DNA of 64,000 bases from an uncultured Aureimonas sp. (GCF_913775355.1 NZ_CAJYIU010000287.1:1-64000), one strand, 5' to 3'; positions 32,098 through 40,993 are shown, counted from the stretch's first letter. Notes: generated by a model not told the origin, from the sequence alone. Numbers and translations: made by a program.

Positions 32098-34345
32098 GAT
32101 CGGCCTCACCAACGATCCGGCGCGCATGCGCCACGGCTCCAACATCGGCCAGCCGATGACGCGCCGCGAGGGCGTCCTGAAGGTGACGGGCGCCGCGACG
32201 TTTGCCGCCGACAACCATCCGCCCGGCATGCTCTACGCCGTGCCGGCCACCGCCACGGTGGCGCGCGGGCGGCTCGTCTTCCTGGACGTGGCGGCGGCGC
32301 GCGCCCATCCCGGCGTCGTCGACGTGATGACCACCGCCAACCGGCCGACGCTGGCGATGGACCCGGACGCCAAGACCAACCCGTTCATGTTCCGGCTCGA
32401 CCTCCTGCAGAACGATCACGTGCGCTATGCCGGCCAGCCGGTCGCGGTGGTGATCGCCGAGACGCTGGAAGCCGCGACGGAAGGCGCGCGGCTCCTGAAG
32501 CCCCGCTTCGAGGCCGAGCCGGCGCGCGTGACACTCGACGACGCCGAGAGCTTCGTGCCGGAGGTCGTCGGCGCCGGAAACCCGGCCGAGGCGGCGATCG
32601 GCGACGTCGAGGCAGGGATCGGCGAGGCCGCGCTCGTGGTGGACACGACCTACGAGACGCCCGCCCAGTACCACAATGCGATGGAGCCGCACGGGGTCGT
32701 GGCGCGCTGGGAGGGCGACAAGCTCATCCTCGACATGCCGACGCAGGCGCTCGCCATGGCGCAGCAGCGCCTTGCCGGCCTCTTTGGCATCGCGCCGACC
32801 GACATCTACATCCGCAGCCCGTATCTCGGCGGCGGTTTCGGCTCCAAGGGCTTTCCGGCCGGACCCCAGGTGCTCGGCATCATGGCGGCGCGCCTGACCG
32901 GGCGCCCGGTCAAGCTGGTGCTCCGCCGCGATCAGATGTACGGCCCCGTCGGCCATCGCGGGCCGACCCGCCAGCACATCCGCGTCGGTCTCCGGTCCGA
33001 CGGCGCGCTGACGGCGATCGAGAACCGCACCCGCACGGCCTCCTCGACCTTCGACGACTTCTTCGAGCCGGCGGCCGACATCGCCCACACGCTCTACGCC
33101 GCGCCCGCGATCCGCACCGCGCACGAGGGCGTGCGCCTCGACACGGGAACGCCGCTCTTCATGCGCGCGCCGGGCGAAGCGTCCGGCTCGATTGCGCTCG
33201 AATGCGCCATCGACGAGGCGGCCGAGGCGGCTGGTATGGATCCGCTGGCATTCCGGCTGAAGAACTACGCCGAGCATGAGCCCATCTCCGGCAAGCCGTT
33301 CTCCTCGAAGGCGCTGCGCACCTGCTACGAGGAGGGCGCACGCCGCTTCGGCTGGGCGGGGCGGCCGTCGGAGCCCCGTTCGATGCGCGACAAGGCGGGA
33401 CGTCTTCTCGGCTGGGGCATGGGCACGGCGACCTTCCCGGCGCTGATGTTCCAGGCCAAAGCCCGCGCCACCCTGCGCGCCGACGGCTCGGGGCTTCTGG
33501 AAACGGGTGCCCACGACATGGGCCAGGGCGCCTGGACGGCGCTCGCCCAGATCGCGGCCGACGCCGTCGGCCTGCCGATCGAGCGCGTCGAGTTCCGCGC
33601 CGGCACGTCGGACCTTCCGGACGCCGGCATTGCGGGCGGCTCGGGCCATACGGCGACCGCCGGCATGGCGCTCCATTCGGCCGGTCAGGCGGTGATCGCC
33701 AAGCTTGCCGAGATCGCCACCGCCGACGAGGCCTCTCCGCTGTTCGGGGCGGGCAACATCGGCACGCTCGCGCGCGACGGCCGCCTCGTGCGCCGGGACG
33801 ACGAGAGCCGCGGCGAGGCGTTCGGCGCGATTCTCCGCCGTGCCGGTCTGGAGACGATCGAGGCTGACGGTCAGGCGGCCGCCGACCCCGCGGCCCAGGA
33901 GACCTACGCCATGCACGCCCACGGCGCGGTGTTCGCCGAGGTCAGCGTCGATCCCGACCTTGGCCAGATCCGGGTGACGCGCCTCGTCGGCGCGTTCGCC
34001 GCCGGCCGCGTGATCAACCCGCGCATGGTGCAGAGCCAGCTCTATGGCGGCATGATCTGGGGCCTGTCCTTCGCCCTGCACGAACATGCCGTAATGGATC
34101 GCCGGACGGGCCGCGTCATGAACGCGGACCTTGCCGAGTACCGCATTCCGGTGAATGCCGACGTGCCGCCGATGGAGGCGATCCTCGTCCACGAGGACGA
34201 CCCGCACGTCAACGCGCTCGGCATCAAGGGCGTCGGCGAGATCGGGATCACCGGCACCGGTGGCGCCATCGCCAATGCGGTGCGCCATGCCACCGGTCGC
34301 CGCATCCGTCGCTTCCCGATCGGCCTCGCCGATCTCGTCGGCTAG
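32090..34345 (+). CDS. paoC: aldehyde oxidoreductase molybdenum-binding subunit (PaoC/YagR type)
   Basis: 751 residues; start overlaps the paoB stop by 8 nt. Catalytic subunit of the xanthine oxidase family: Ald_Xan_dh_C domain up to about 130, then molybdopterin-binding segments GGGFGSKGFPAGPQVLGIM near 246, ARARAPGEA-type region near 358, AHDMGQGAWTALAQIA near 474, and the catalytic Glu in GVGEIGITGTGGAIANA near 716. It oxidises aldehydes, probably aromatic, to acids. No XdhC/PaoD maturation factor is seen in the window. Confidence 0.88.
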   Translation: MSEIGLTNDPARMRHGSNIGQPMTRREGVLKVTGAATFAADNHPPGMLYAVPATATVARGRLVFLDVAAARAHPGVVDVMTTANRPTLAMDPDAKTNPFMFRLDLLQNDHVRYAGQPVAVVIAETLEAATEGARLLKPRFEAEPARVTLDDAESFVPEVVGAGNPAEAAIGDVEAGIGEAALVVDTTYETPAQYHNAMEPHGVVARWEGDKLILDMPTQALAMAQQRLAGLFGIAPTDIYIRSPYLGGGFGSKGFPAGPQVLGIMAARLTGRPVKLVLRRDQMYGPVGHRGPTRQHIRVGLRSDGALTAIENRTRTASSTFDDFFEPAADIAHTLYAAPAIRTAHEGVRLDTGTPLFMRAPGEASGSIALECAIDEAAEAAGMDPLAFRLKNYAEHEPISGKPFSSKALRTCYEEGARRFGWAGRPSEPRSMRDKAGRLLGWGMGTATFPALMFQAKARATLRADGSGLLETGAHDMGQGAWTALAQIAADAVGLPIERVEFRAGTSDLPDAGIAGGSGHTATAGMALHSAGQAVIAKLAEIATADEASPLFGAGNIGTLARDGRLVRRDDESRGEAFGAILRRAGLETIEADGQAAADPAAQETYAMHAHGAVFAEVSVDPDLGQIRVTRLVGAFAAGRVINPRMVQSQLYGGMIWGLSFALHEHAVMDRRTGRVMNADLAEYRIPVNADVPPMEAILVHEDDPHVNALGIKGVGEIGITGTGGAIANAVRHATGRRIRRFPIGLADLVG

Positions 34346-34422
34346 CCGTCTAGCGGCCGAGGAACGGCCGCCCCCGCCTTGCCGTTGGCATTTTGGATGC
34401 AACGGGATGGCGGGGGCGACCC

Positions 34423-34908
34423 ATGACGGACTGGGAGATCGTCTGGCGGCTCGGACTGGCGTCGCTGTCGGGGCTGGCGCTCGGTCTTGATCGCGAGCTG
34501 CGCGGCATCTCGGCCGGCGTGCGCACCCATGCCCTTGTCGCCCTCAGCTCCGCCCTCATCACCGTCTCGGCGCTCGAGCTCCAGGCCAGCCTTTCGGCAC
34601 AGGGCGAAAGCGGGCTCGACCCTCTGCGTGTGATCCAGGGACTGGCGCCGGCCGTCGGCTTCGTCGCGGCCGGCGCGATCTTCGTCTCGCGCGGCAGCGT
34701 GCATAACCTCACCTCGGCCGCCAACATCTGGCTGGCCGCCGCGCTCGGCATCGCGTCGGGCGCCGGTCAGTTCCGGCTCGTCGCCATCGGGCTGGCGTTC
34801 GGGACCGTGATCCTGACCGTCGTGCGCATGTCCGAACGCTTTCTTCCCCGCAGCGACAGGCGCAACGCGCGCGCCGAGGACGGGGCGCGGCGTCCGGACT
34901 GCGGCTGA
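34423..34908 (+). CDS. MgtC/SapB-family membrane protein
   Basis: 161 residues from the ATG at 34423. Four to five hydrophobic segments and the family signature LASLSGLALGLDREL then VRTHALVALSSALITVSA near 14-52, and VGFVAAGAIFVSRGSVHNLT near 85-104. MgtC-like proteins affect growth at low Mg2+ and intracellular survival in some bacteria, or act as small carriers; the role here is unknown. It follows the pao operon by 77 nt and could be read through from it. Confidence 0.85.
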   Translation: MTDWEIVWRLGLASLSGLALGLDRELRGISAGVRTHALVALSSALITVSALELQASLSAQGESGLDPLRVIQGLAPAVGFVAAGAIFVSRGSVHNLTSAANIWLAAALGIASGAGQFRLVAIGLAFGTVILTVVRMSERFLPRSDRRNARAEDGARRPDCG

Positions 34909-34911
34909 CCG

Positions 34912-35982
34912 TCAGGCCTTCGGCACGTCCCAGACCTCGCCCGGCAGCATCGGGCGGAAACGCTCGCGCGCGATGTCGCGTTTGCGCAGCGTCTCGGCGA
35001 GGAGCCGTCCGGGCTCGTCGATAGGCTCGTCGGTGAGCTGAAAGGTCGACCAGTGATGGCCGGCAGCATACTGCGCCTTCGCCAGTACCATGCCCGCCAC
35101 GGCGTCCTCCGGCCCCTGGTGCTGGCCGGCCATGAACCACCGGGGCTCGTAGGCGCCGATCGGCAGAATCGCGAGCCGGAAATCGCCATGCTTGGCGGCG
35201 GCCGCACGGTAATTGATGCCCTCGTGGAAGCCGGTGTCGCCGATATGGTAGATCCGGCCGGCCGCCGTCTCGACGACGAACGCCGCCCACAGCGCCATGC
35301 GCCGGTCGCGGAGGCCTCGCGCCGACCAGTGGTGCGCGGGCTCGACATGGACGACCGCACCCGGCGTCTCGATCCGGTCGCCCCAGTCGCCGACCTGAAG
35401 CCGCATGCCCGGCACCGCGTCGAGCACGATGCGGTCGTTGCCGAGCGGCGTGACCACCAGCGGATCGTGCTCGGCCTTCAGCCGCGCCAGCGTCTCGACG
35501 TCGAGATGGTCGTAGTGGTTGTGGCTGAGAAGGACGAGGTCGATCTTCGGCAGGCGCTCGAAGGCGATCCCCGGCTCGACGACCCGCCGGGGCCCGAGGA
35601 AGGAGACCGGCGAGACGCGCTCCGACCAGACCGGGTCCGTCAGGATGTTGAGGCCGGCGACCTGCACGAGAAGCGTCGCATGCCCGACCATGGTCAGCCT
35701 GAGGTCCTCGACCCGCGCGTCGGGCACGGCCGCCGGGAACGGGCTTTCGACGCGCTCCGGCCAGACGGCGCGCTCGCCGCCCCCGCCGAAGCGCCAGCGC
35801 AGGACGTCGGTGAAGGGGCGCGGCTCGATGCCGCCCGGATTGAAGAAGCGCGTTCCGTCGAAATGGTCGCTCGGTGGGCCGTCGTAATAGCGGTTGCCGG
35901 CCATCGCGGTCCTCGTGCCTGCGACCGTGGCGGTCGCCGCGGCGCCCAGCCCCAGGAGCTGAAAGATCTGTCGTCGGTTCAT
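34912..35982 (-). CDS. Tat-exported metallo-beta-lactamase-fold hydrolase (UlaG/NAPE-PLD-like)
   Basis: 356 residues from the ATG at 35982 (MNRRQIFQLLGLGAAA). The N-terminus is a likely twin-arginine signal peptide: RR at 3-4, hydrophobic to about 22, AMAG cleavage region near 29. The hydrolase has MVGHATLLVQVAGLNILTDP near 108, the metal-binding LSHNHYDHLDVETL near 163, and later metal-ligand His/Asp in IGDTGFHEGINY near 245 and the C-terminal AGHHWSTFQL. This subgroup acts on phosphodiester or lactone bonds (N-acyl-phosphatidylethanolamine phospholipase-like). The substrate is unknown. Convergent with the mgtC-like gene, 3 nt apart. Confidence 0.85.
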   Translation of the reverse strand: MNRRQIFQLLGLGAAATATVAGTRTAMAGNRYYDGPPSDHFDGTRFFNPGGIEPRPFTDVLRWRFGGGGERAVWPERVESPFPAAVPDARVEDLRLTMVGHATLLVQVAGLNILTDPVWSERVSPVSFLGPRRVVEPGIAFERLPKIDLVLLSHNHYDHLDVETLARLKAEHDPLVVTPLGNDRIVLDAVPGMRLQVGDWGDRIETPGAVVHVEPAHHWSARGLRDRRMALWAAFVVETAAGRIYHIGDTGFHEGINYRAAAAKHGDFRLAILPIGAYEPRWFMAGQHQGPEDAVAGMVLAKAQYAAGHHWSTFQLTDEPIDEPGRLLAETLRKRDIARERFRPMLPGEVWDVPKA

Positions 35983-36287
35983 CGGGCTCAAGATGAGGCG
36001 CGCCCCGCCGTCCAGCAAGGCCGCCGGGGCAGGCGATGGGGGCGATCACGCGAACGCGTCGAGGCCATCGATCGCCAGCGGGTGGTCATGCCATCGGTAT
36101 GGCGAGGATCAAGCGGGCGGGCACGGGCCCGCATCGTCTGGTTGGGGGGAGGCGAGCCTGCGGATCAGCGACGATCATCTGTTCGGCTGGGAGGTCGACG
36201 GCGGTATCAGACGGTTCCTGATGGGCTGAAACAAACCTCAGATACCGGGCGACACCGTCGAGATGCGCCTCGCCCCTCGCCCCTCGC
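35983..36287. other. intergenic region without a supported gene
   Basis: Upstream region of the metallo-hydrolase and downstream of the receiver gene. It holds GC-rich inverted repeats (GCGGGC-ACG-GGCCCGC near 36117-36132) and two tandem CGCCCCT units near 36275-36290. A short plus-strand frame ending near 36229 is not convincing. No clear promoter is seen. Confidence 0.4.
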
Positions 36288-36668
36288 CTAGTCGCCGCTC
36301 GTGGCGGCCGCGCGGCTCACGGCCATCGCGTCCTCGATCGCGGCCTGCAGCGACGAGGGCGAGGAGGGCTTGGAGCAGATCCGCGCGGACGGGTAGCGCT
36401 GGCGAAGCTGCTGATCGTCGGCATGGCCGGAATGGAAGATGATCGGGACCGCGGCGGCATGGAGCGCGTCGGCCACCGGAAACACGTCCCCGTCCTTCAG
36501 GCGGACGTCGAGGATCGCGCAGTCCGGGGTCTTGGCCGACAGACCGTCCCCGGCCTCGCGGACGGTCGGATAGGGACCGTCCATCTCGTAGCCCATTCCG
36601 GTCAGCACATCCTCGATATCCAGCGCCACGAAGAACTCATCTTCCACCACCATCACGACGCTAGACAC
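36288..36668 (-). CDS. single-domain response regulator (receiver)
   Basis: 126 residues from a GTG at 36668 that overlaps the kinase stop by 8 nt and has GGAGG upstream. A receiver domain and nothing else: acidic pair Glu9-Asp10, phospho-acceptor Asp54 in AILDVRL, Ser80 in IIFHSGH, Lys100 in CSKPSSP. The sequence style (VPIIFHSGH, KDGDVFPVADAL) is that of receivers paired with HWE/HisKA_2 kinases, such as LovR of Caulobacter, which dampen the general stress response. It is the last gene of the LOV-kinase-receiver cassette, so its phosphodonor is almost certainly the adjacent kinase. Confidence 0.9.
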   Translation of the reverse strand: MSSVVMVVEDEFFVALDIEDVLTGMGYEMDGPYPTVREAGDGLSAKTPDCAILDVRLKDGDVFPVADALHAAAVPIIFHSGHADDQQLRQRYPSARICSKPSSPSSLQAAIEDAMAVSRAAATSGD

Positions 36669-39600
36669 GAGCAAGAACCTCCGCGGGCAACCGCATCTCG
36701 ATCTGGAAACGCCCGTCGCCCACCTCTCGGCGGATCTGCGTGTCCAGCTGACGGGAAGACGTCTCGACCAGAAGCGTTCCGAACCCAGGCTCGCCATCGT
36801 CCGCCTTGGTCCGGTCCGAACGCTCCAGCCAGGAGAAGTCCAACCCGTCGTCACGCATCGCCCACGATACGCGCAACCGTCCGTTATCTGCTCCAAGCGC
36901 GCCATATTTGTAGGAGTTGGTCGCCCATTCGTGCAGAAGAAGAGCGAGCGGCGAAAGGTAGCGTCCGTCGATCGTGGCGCTTGGGCCGTCGATCTCGATC
37001 TCGGCCTGCCCGCGATAGGCCGCCAGCGTCGTGTGGAGGAGTTCGCCGAGATCGATCGCGTACTGCTCGCCCGAGGGGGCGGCCAGCGAATGGGCGCGGC
37101 CGAGCGCCGCGATCCGCTCGCGCATTCCGCGCGAGAAGGCGCGGACGTCGGAATGGGTGCGCGAGCCCGCCGTGATCATCCCGCCGATGATGGCGAAGAG
37201 GTTCTTCACCCTGTGGTTCATCTCGCGCAGCATGATCTCGCGCGTGTTGGTCGCCTCGCGCTCGGTGGTCACGTCGATCGAGACGCCGACGAGGCGCCGG
37301 GGCACCGAGTCAGCGACGAGGCGCCCGAATCCCTTGAGGTAGCGCGTCTCGCCGCCCTGCGTGGCGATGCGGAAGCTCGCCTCGAAGTCCGCCTCGCCCG
37401 AGGCGGCGCGCCCGAGTTCCTCCTCGATGCGCTCGCGGTCCTCAGGCTCGATCGTCGCCAGGAGGTTCTCGATGCGATGCGTCTCGGCATCGTCCGCCCC
37501 GAAGAGGTCGCGCTCGGTGGGGTCGAGGATTACCTGGCCGCTGTCGGGCAGATACTCCCAGATGCCGATGCCGCCGGCCTTCACCGCCAGATCCAGGCGC
37601 TCGCGCTCGGCGGTCAGCTCGCGCTCCAGCGAGAGCGCGTCGGTGATGTCGGTGAAGACCAGGGTCACGCCGTCGACGCTGTCGGTCTGCGTGCGATAGG
37701 GCATGATGCGCAAGGCGAGCGTCCGGTCGGCCTTGCGCAGGGTGACGCGCCTCTGCATCGGCGCGTGGCCCTGGAGCACGGCCTCGGCGTCGCCGAGATA
37801 GGCGTCGTCGTCGAGGCGGCTCGTCATGTCGGCAAGCGGGCGACCCCGGTCGGACGGCTGGAACGGAAAGAGCTTCAGCGCTGCCGCCGTGAACGAGCGC
37901 AGGCACAGGTTCCGATCGAGGACGACGACGGCGAGCTCGGTCGATTCGAAGAAGTTGCGAAGGTCGGAGTTGGCGACCGTGATCTGGTCGACCTTGCCCT
38001 TCAGCTCGTCGTTGACGGTGGAGAGCTCCTCGTTCGTCGACTGGAGTTCCTCGTTCATCGACATCATTTCTTCGTTGGAGCTTTTCAGTTCCTCGTTCGC
38101 CGTCTCCAGTTCCTCCACGGCCGAGCGGAGCCGGTGCCGCGTCGCGCGCAATTCGTGCTCCAGCGTCTCCAAGTGATCGTCGCCGTCGCTCATCGCCACG
38201 AGGTCCGGGTCCGACGCCGGGCGGAAGGGCGCCGTCTCGCGGAAGACGAAGAGGAACGTGCCGTCGGGCATCGGATCGCAGACGACCTGCACCTCCTGCG
38301 CCCCGTATTCCGACTTCACCTCGACGGCGTTGACGACGAGCCGCTTGCCGTTGTCGCGGACCTGACGCAAGAGCGGGCCGACGACGCTGCGAAGGCCGGG
38401 CTTCGCGAGCGAGGTCGCGCTGGAGCCGCCCGCGCGCGAGACGGGAAAGTCGAAGAAGCGGCTGAGCGGCCCGTGCGCGGCGGCGATGTTGCCGTCCTGG
38501 TCGAGGACGAGCGTCGCCGGGGCGTAGCGATCGACGATCCGGCGCAGGAGCGCCATCTCGTCGCTTTCCGAACTCGCGAGCCGTCGCCCGCCGGCATCGG
38601 CATGGCGCACCGGACGGCGCGCACCGCTGCCCGGCAAGTCGATCGGATATTGCGGGGCGCCCGGCGAGCGCTCGAAAAGGCGCGCCTGATGGTCGATCGT
38701 CGGAAACAAATATTCGAAGCGGCTGACGCTCTCGGAGGGCCCAAGAAACAGGTAGCCGCCCGGCCGCACGGCGTAGTGCATCAGCGGGATCACCGACTGC
38801 TGCAGACGGTCGTCGAAATAGATCAGGAGGTTCCGGCACGACAGGAGGTCGATGCGCGAGAACGGCGGATCCTTGACGAGGCTATGCGGCGAAAAGCGGA
38901 TGAGGTCGCGGATCGCCGGATTGATCGCAAAGCTTTCCGCATGGGGAACGAGGTACCGCTCGCGCCAGTCGGCGGGGATGTCGGCCAGCGCGGACGCGGG
39001 GTAGATTCCGTCGCGGGCGATGCGCAGCATGCGCTCGTCGATGTCGGTGGCGAAGATCTGGACGCCGAGCGGTTGGCCGGTCTCGCGTGCGACTTCCGCG
39101 AAGATCATCGCGATCGAATAGGCCTCCTCGCCGCTCGAGCAGCCGGGCACCCAGACGCGCAGGTCCTCCTCGCCCGTGTGCTCGCGCATCAGGGGCTCGA
39201 TCGCCTTCTCGCGCAGGACCTTGAAATGCTCGGCGTCGCGGAGGAAGCGTGTGACGTTGATCAGGAGGTCGCGAAACAGCGCCTCGCATTCGGCGCCGTC
39301 GGCGCGAAGGCGCGCGACGTAGCTGCGGCCCGTGTCGAGGCCGAGGACGTGCATGCGCCGCTCCACCCGGCGCACCAGGGTCGAGCGCTTGTAGCCGGAA
39401 AAGTCGTGTCCCACCGTGGTGCGCAGGACGCGCGTCAGATCGTCCACGAGATCGGCGCTGAAGCCGGCCTCGGTTTCCGTCGCCTCGCTCTCGCGCCGGC
39501 GGAAGAACGAGGACAGGCACGCGAGGATCTCGCCCGGCGCCTTGATGAAGTCGACGAGGCCCGTGCCCACCGCCGAGACCGGCATGCCGTCGTATTTCGC

Positions 39601-40131
39601 GGTCGAGGGATCCTGCACAACGCAGAGACCGCCGTGCTCCTTGACGGCGCGAAGGCCCGTCGTGCCGTCACCCCCGGTCCCCGACAGGATCACGCAGGCC
39701 GCGCGGGTCTGCTGGTCGCCGGCCAGCGAGACGAAGAAATCGTCGATCGGACGCCGCAGGCCCCGCGGCTGGGCGAACTCGGTCAGCTCCAGCACCCCGT
39801 CGCTGACGATGAGCCCGTGGCCGGGCGGGATGATGTAGACGGTTTCTGCCTGCAGGCGCTCGCCGCCCTCGCTCTGCACGACGGTCAGCGGCGTATGCCG
39901 GTCGAGAAGCTGGGCCAGCATGCTCTCGTGATAGGGGTCGAGGTGCTGCACCACGACGAAGGCCATGCCGGTCGGCACCTTGGCTGCGCCCAGCATCTCG
40001 CGCAGCGCCTCGAGACCGCCGGCCGACGCGCCGACGCCGATGATCGGCAGGAAGGGAATGCCCTCCTGACCCTCGATCTCGGCCACGGTTTCGGACGACT
40101 GGCGATCCATGTCCTGCGGCAGCTCAACCAT
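36661..40131 (-). CDS. CheB-CheR-PAS-HWE histidine kinase multidomain protein
   Basis: 1156 residues. In order: CheB methylesterase domain (about 28-205) with its catalytic triad Ser36 (GVGASAGG), His63 (VQHLDP) and Asp155 (GTGGDG); CheR methyltransferase (about 225-490) with the SAM motif VPGCSSGEEAYSIAM near 328; a PAS-like region (about 525-635); a coiled coil with repeated NEELxSxNEEM heptads (about 655-720); two more PAS domains (about 728-832 and 846-960); and an HWE-type kinase with His973 (MNHRVKNLFA), the ATPase N box LLLHEWATNSYKYGAL near 1065 and GFGTLLVETSSRQL near 1117. ATG at 40131 overlaps the LOV gene stop by 8 nt; an internal ATG at 40110 is also possible. It should sense via PAS/LOV and phosphorylate the receiver; the methylation targets are unknown. 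Confidence 0.92.
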   Translation of the reverse strand: MVELPQDMDRQSSETVAEIEGQEGIPFLPIIGVGASAGGLEALREMLGAAKVPTGMAFVVVQHLDPYHESMLAQLLDRHTPLTVVQSEGGERLQAETVYIIPPGHGLIVSDGVLELTEFAQPRGLRRPIDDFFVSLAGDQQTRAACVILSGTGGDGTTGLRAVKEHGGLCVVQDPSTAKYDGMPVSAVGTGLVDFIKAPGEILACLSSFFRRRESEATETEAGFSADLVDDLTRVLRTTVGHDFSGYKRSTLVRRVERRMHVLGLDTGRSYVARLRADGAECEALFRDLLINVTRFLRDAEHFKVLREKAIEPLMREHTGEEDLRVWVPGCSSGEEAYSIAMIFAEVARETGQPLGVQIFATDIDERMLRIARDGIYPASALADIPADWRERYLVPHAESFAINPAIRDLIRFSPHSLVKDPPFSRIDLLSCRNLLIYFDDRLQQSVIPLMHYAVRPGGYLFLGPSESVSRFEYLFPTIDHQARLFERSPGAPQYPIDLPGSGARRPVRHADAGGRRLASSESDEMALLRRIVDRYAPATLVLDQDGNIAAAHGPLSRFFDFPVSRAGGSSATSLAKPGLRSVVGPLLRQVRDNGKRLVVNAVEVKSEYGAQEVQVVCDPMPDGTFLFVFRETAPFRPASDPDLVAMSDGDDHLETLEHELRATRHRLRSAVEELETANEELKSSNEEMMSMNEELQSTNEELSTVNDELKGKVDQITVANSDLRNFFESTELAVVVLDRNLCLRSFTAAALKLFPFQPSDRGRPLADMTSRLDDDAYLGDAEAVLQGHAPMQRRVTLRKADRTLALRIMPYRTQTDSVDGVTLVFTDITDALSLERELTAERERLDLAVKAGGIGIWEYLPDSGQVILDPTERDLFGADDAETHRIENLLATIEPEDRERIEEELGRAASGEADFEASFRIATQGGETRYLKGFGRLVADSVPRRLVGVSIDVTTEREATNTREIMLREMNHRVKNLFAIIGGMITAGSRTHSDVRAFSRGMRERIAALGRAHSLAAPSGEQYAIDLGELLHTTLAAYRGQAEIEIDGPSATIDGRYLSPLALLLHEWATNSYKYGALGADNGRLRVSWAMRDDGLDFSWLERSDRTKADDGEPGFGTLLVETSSRQLDTQIRREVGDGRFQIEMRLPAEVLARV

Positions 40132-40705
40132 CGAGTTCGGCGAGCCTCAGCTTGGCCTGGGCGACCGTGGACGCCGTGTTGGCGATCGTCATCAGGGTGC
40201 CTTCGATGACGATCCCCGTGTCGGCCAGCTTCGGCTTCAATTCGAAAAGCGTGCGCGCGAGTTCGCGGTCGTAGGCGGCAAGGAGCTCCGGCTGCGAGCG
40301 GCTGACGTCGAACTGCGAGGCGAAGATAAATTCGCAGCGGCCGGACTGATTGCGCAGCTTCGACATGAAGAGGAGATTGACGAAGGGATGGCCGTCCTTG
40401 TGGAAGTTCACGATCGGCGTGCGCACGGTCTCCTGCGTGTTGGAGGCGAGGAACGTGCGGATCCGCTCGCGCGCCTCGCCGTTGTCGGCGTCCCGCTGGA
40501 GCATGCGGCAATTGCGCCCGACGACATCGGCCGACGTGTAGCCCGTCAGTTCCTCGAAGGCGCCGTTCACGCGCAGAAGCGGATTGTCGTCGCCGCAGGC
40601 CGCCAGCGCGATGGCCACGCTGGCCCGCTCGAAATAGGTTTCGAGCTGCGGCGGAATGGAGTGCGACTGCAAGTCAGGGACCTTTCGGAACGGCGGCGCC
40701 TTCAC
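40124..40705 (-). CDS. stand-alone LOV (blue-light sensor) protein
   Basis: 193 residues (GTG start at 40705; a later TTG is possible). Residues about 20-138 form a LOV-type PAS domain. The photo-adduct motif GRNCRMLQ holds Cys66 (canonical GXNCRFLQ, with Phe replaced by Met); the flavin-contact residues Asn100 (VNFHKDG), Asn110 (PFVNLLF) and Gln131 (ASQFDVS) are all present, so FMN binding and light-driven cysteinyl adduct formation are likely. A C-terminal helical tail (about 138-193, AAYDRELARTLFELKPKL) could transmit the signal or dimerise. There is no kinase domain in the protein; the next gene supplies one, overlapping by 8 nt. Confidence 0.88.
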   Translation of the reverse strand: MKAPPFRKVPDLQSHSIPPQLETYFERASVAIALAACGDDNPLLRVNGAFEELTGYTSADVVGRNCRMLQRDADNGEARERIRTFLASNTQETVRTPIVNFHKDGHPFVNLLFMSKLRNQSGRCEFIFASQFDVSRSQPELLAAYDRELARTLFELKPKLADTGIVIEGTLMTIANTASTVAQAKLRLAELDG

Positions 40706-40828
40706 GCTGCCCTAGCATGGATGCGGACGATACCGCATGCGGCCTAACGCATCGCGCGCCAACACTTAGGGTCTTTCACGATCGAATGCGAGAACCGGAC
40801 TTTACTGCAGCCGCGTTGCCCGGTCGCG

Positions 40829-40993
40829 TCATGCTCCGACATGGAGCCAGAGCACGAGCGCCGACAGCCAGAGGATCGTCGACAGAACGAGCCCGGTCGC
40901 GAGCCCCCGGGCCGCAGCGAGACTGTCGGGTCGATCCTGTCGCCGACGCCTGACCGTTCGAACCTGTTCGATATGTCGGATTGCCTGAGCCAT
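40829..40993 (-). CDS. small single-pass membrane protein
   Basis: 54 residues from the ATG at 40993 with AAGGGA eight bases upstream. A basic N-terminus (MAQAIRHIEQVRTVRRRRQD) precedes an AAARGLATGL segment and one hydrophobic helix (about 35-52, VLSTILWLSALVLWL). The pattern 'charged head, AARGLxxGL, membrane helix' recurs in small alphaproteobacterial proteins of unknown function. The ribosome site and composition support a real gene. Confidence 0.6.
   Translation of the reverse strand: MAQAIRHIEQVRTVRRRRQDRPDSLAAARGLATGLVLSTILWLSALVLWLHVGA

Noticed and set aside
36275..36291. Tandem CGCCCCT repeats
   Set aside because: Only two to three copies over about 17 nt at the end of the receiver gene; too short for a meaningful repeat or CRISPR unit.
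36931..40209. 1092-codon plus-strand open frame
   Set aside because: Antisense to the CheB-CheR-HWE kinase, whose domains are complete. Composition is that of a shadow frame.
40963..40978. Operator similar to that at 21246-21261
   Set aside because: The 16-nt match lies inside codons of the 54-residue membrane protein, and repeats of that length are expected by chance in 64 kb.
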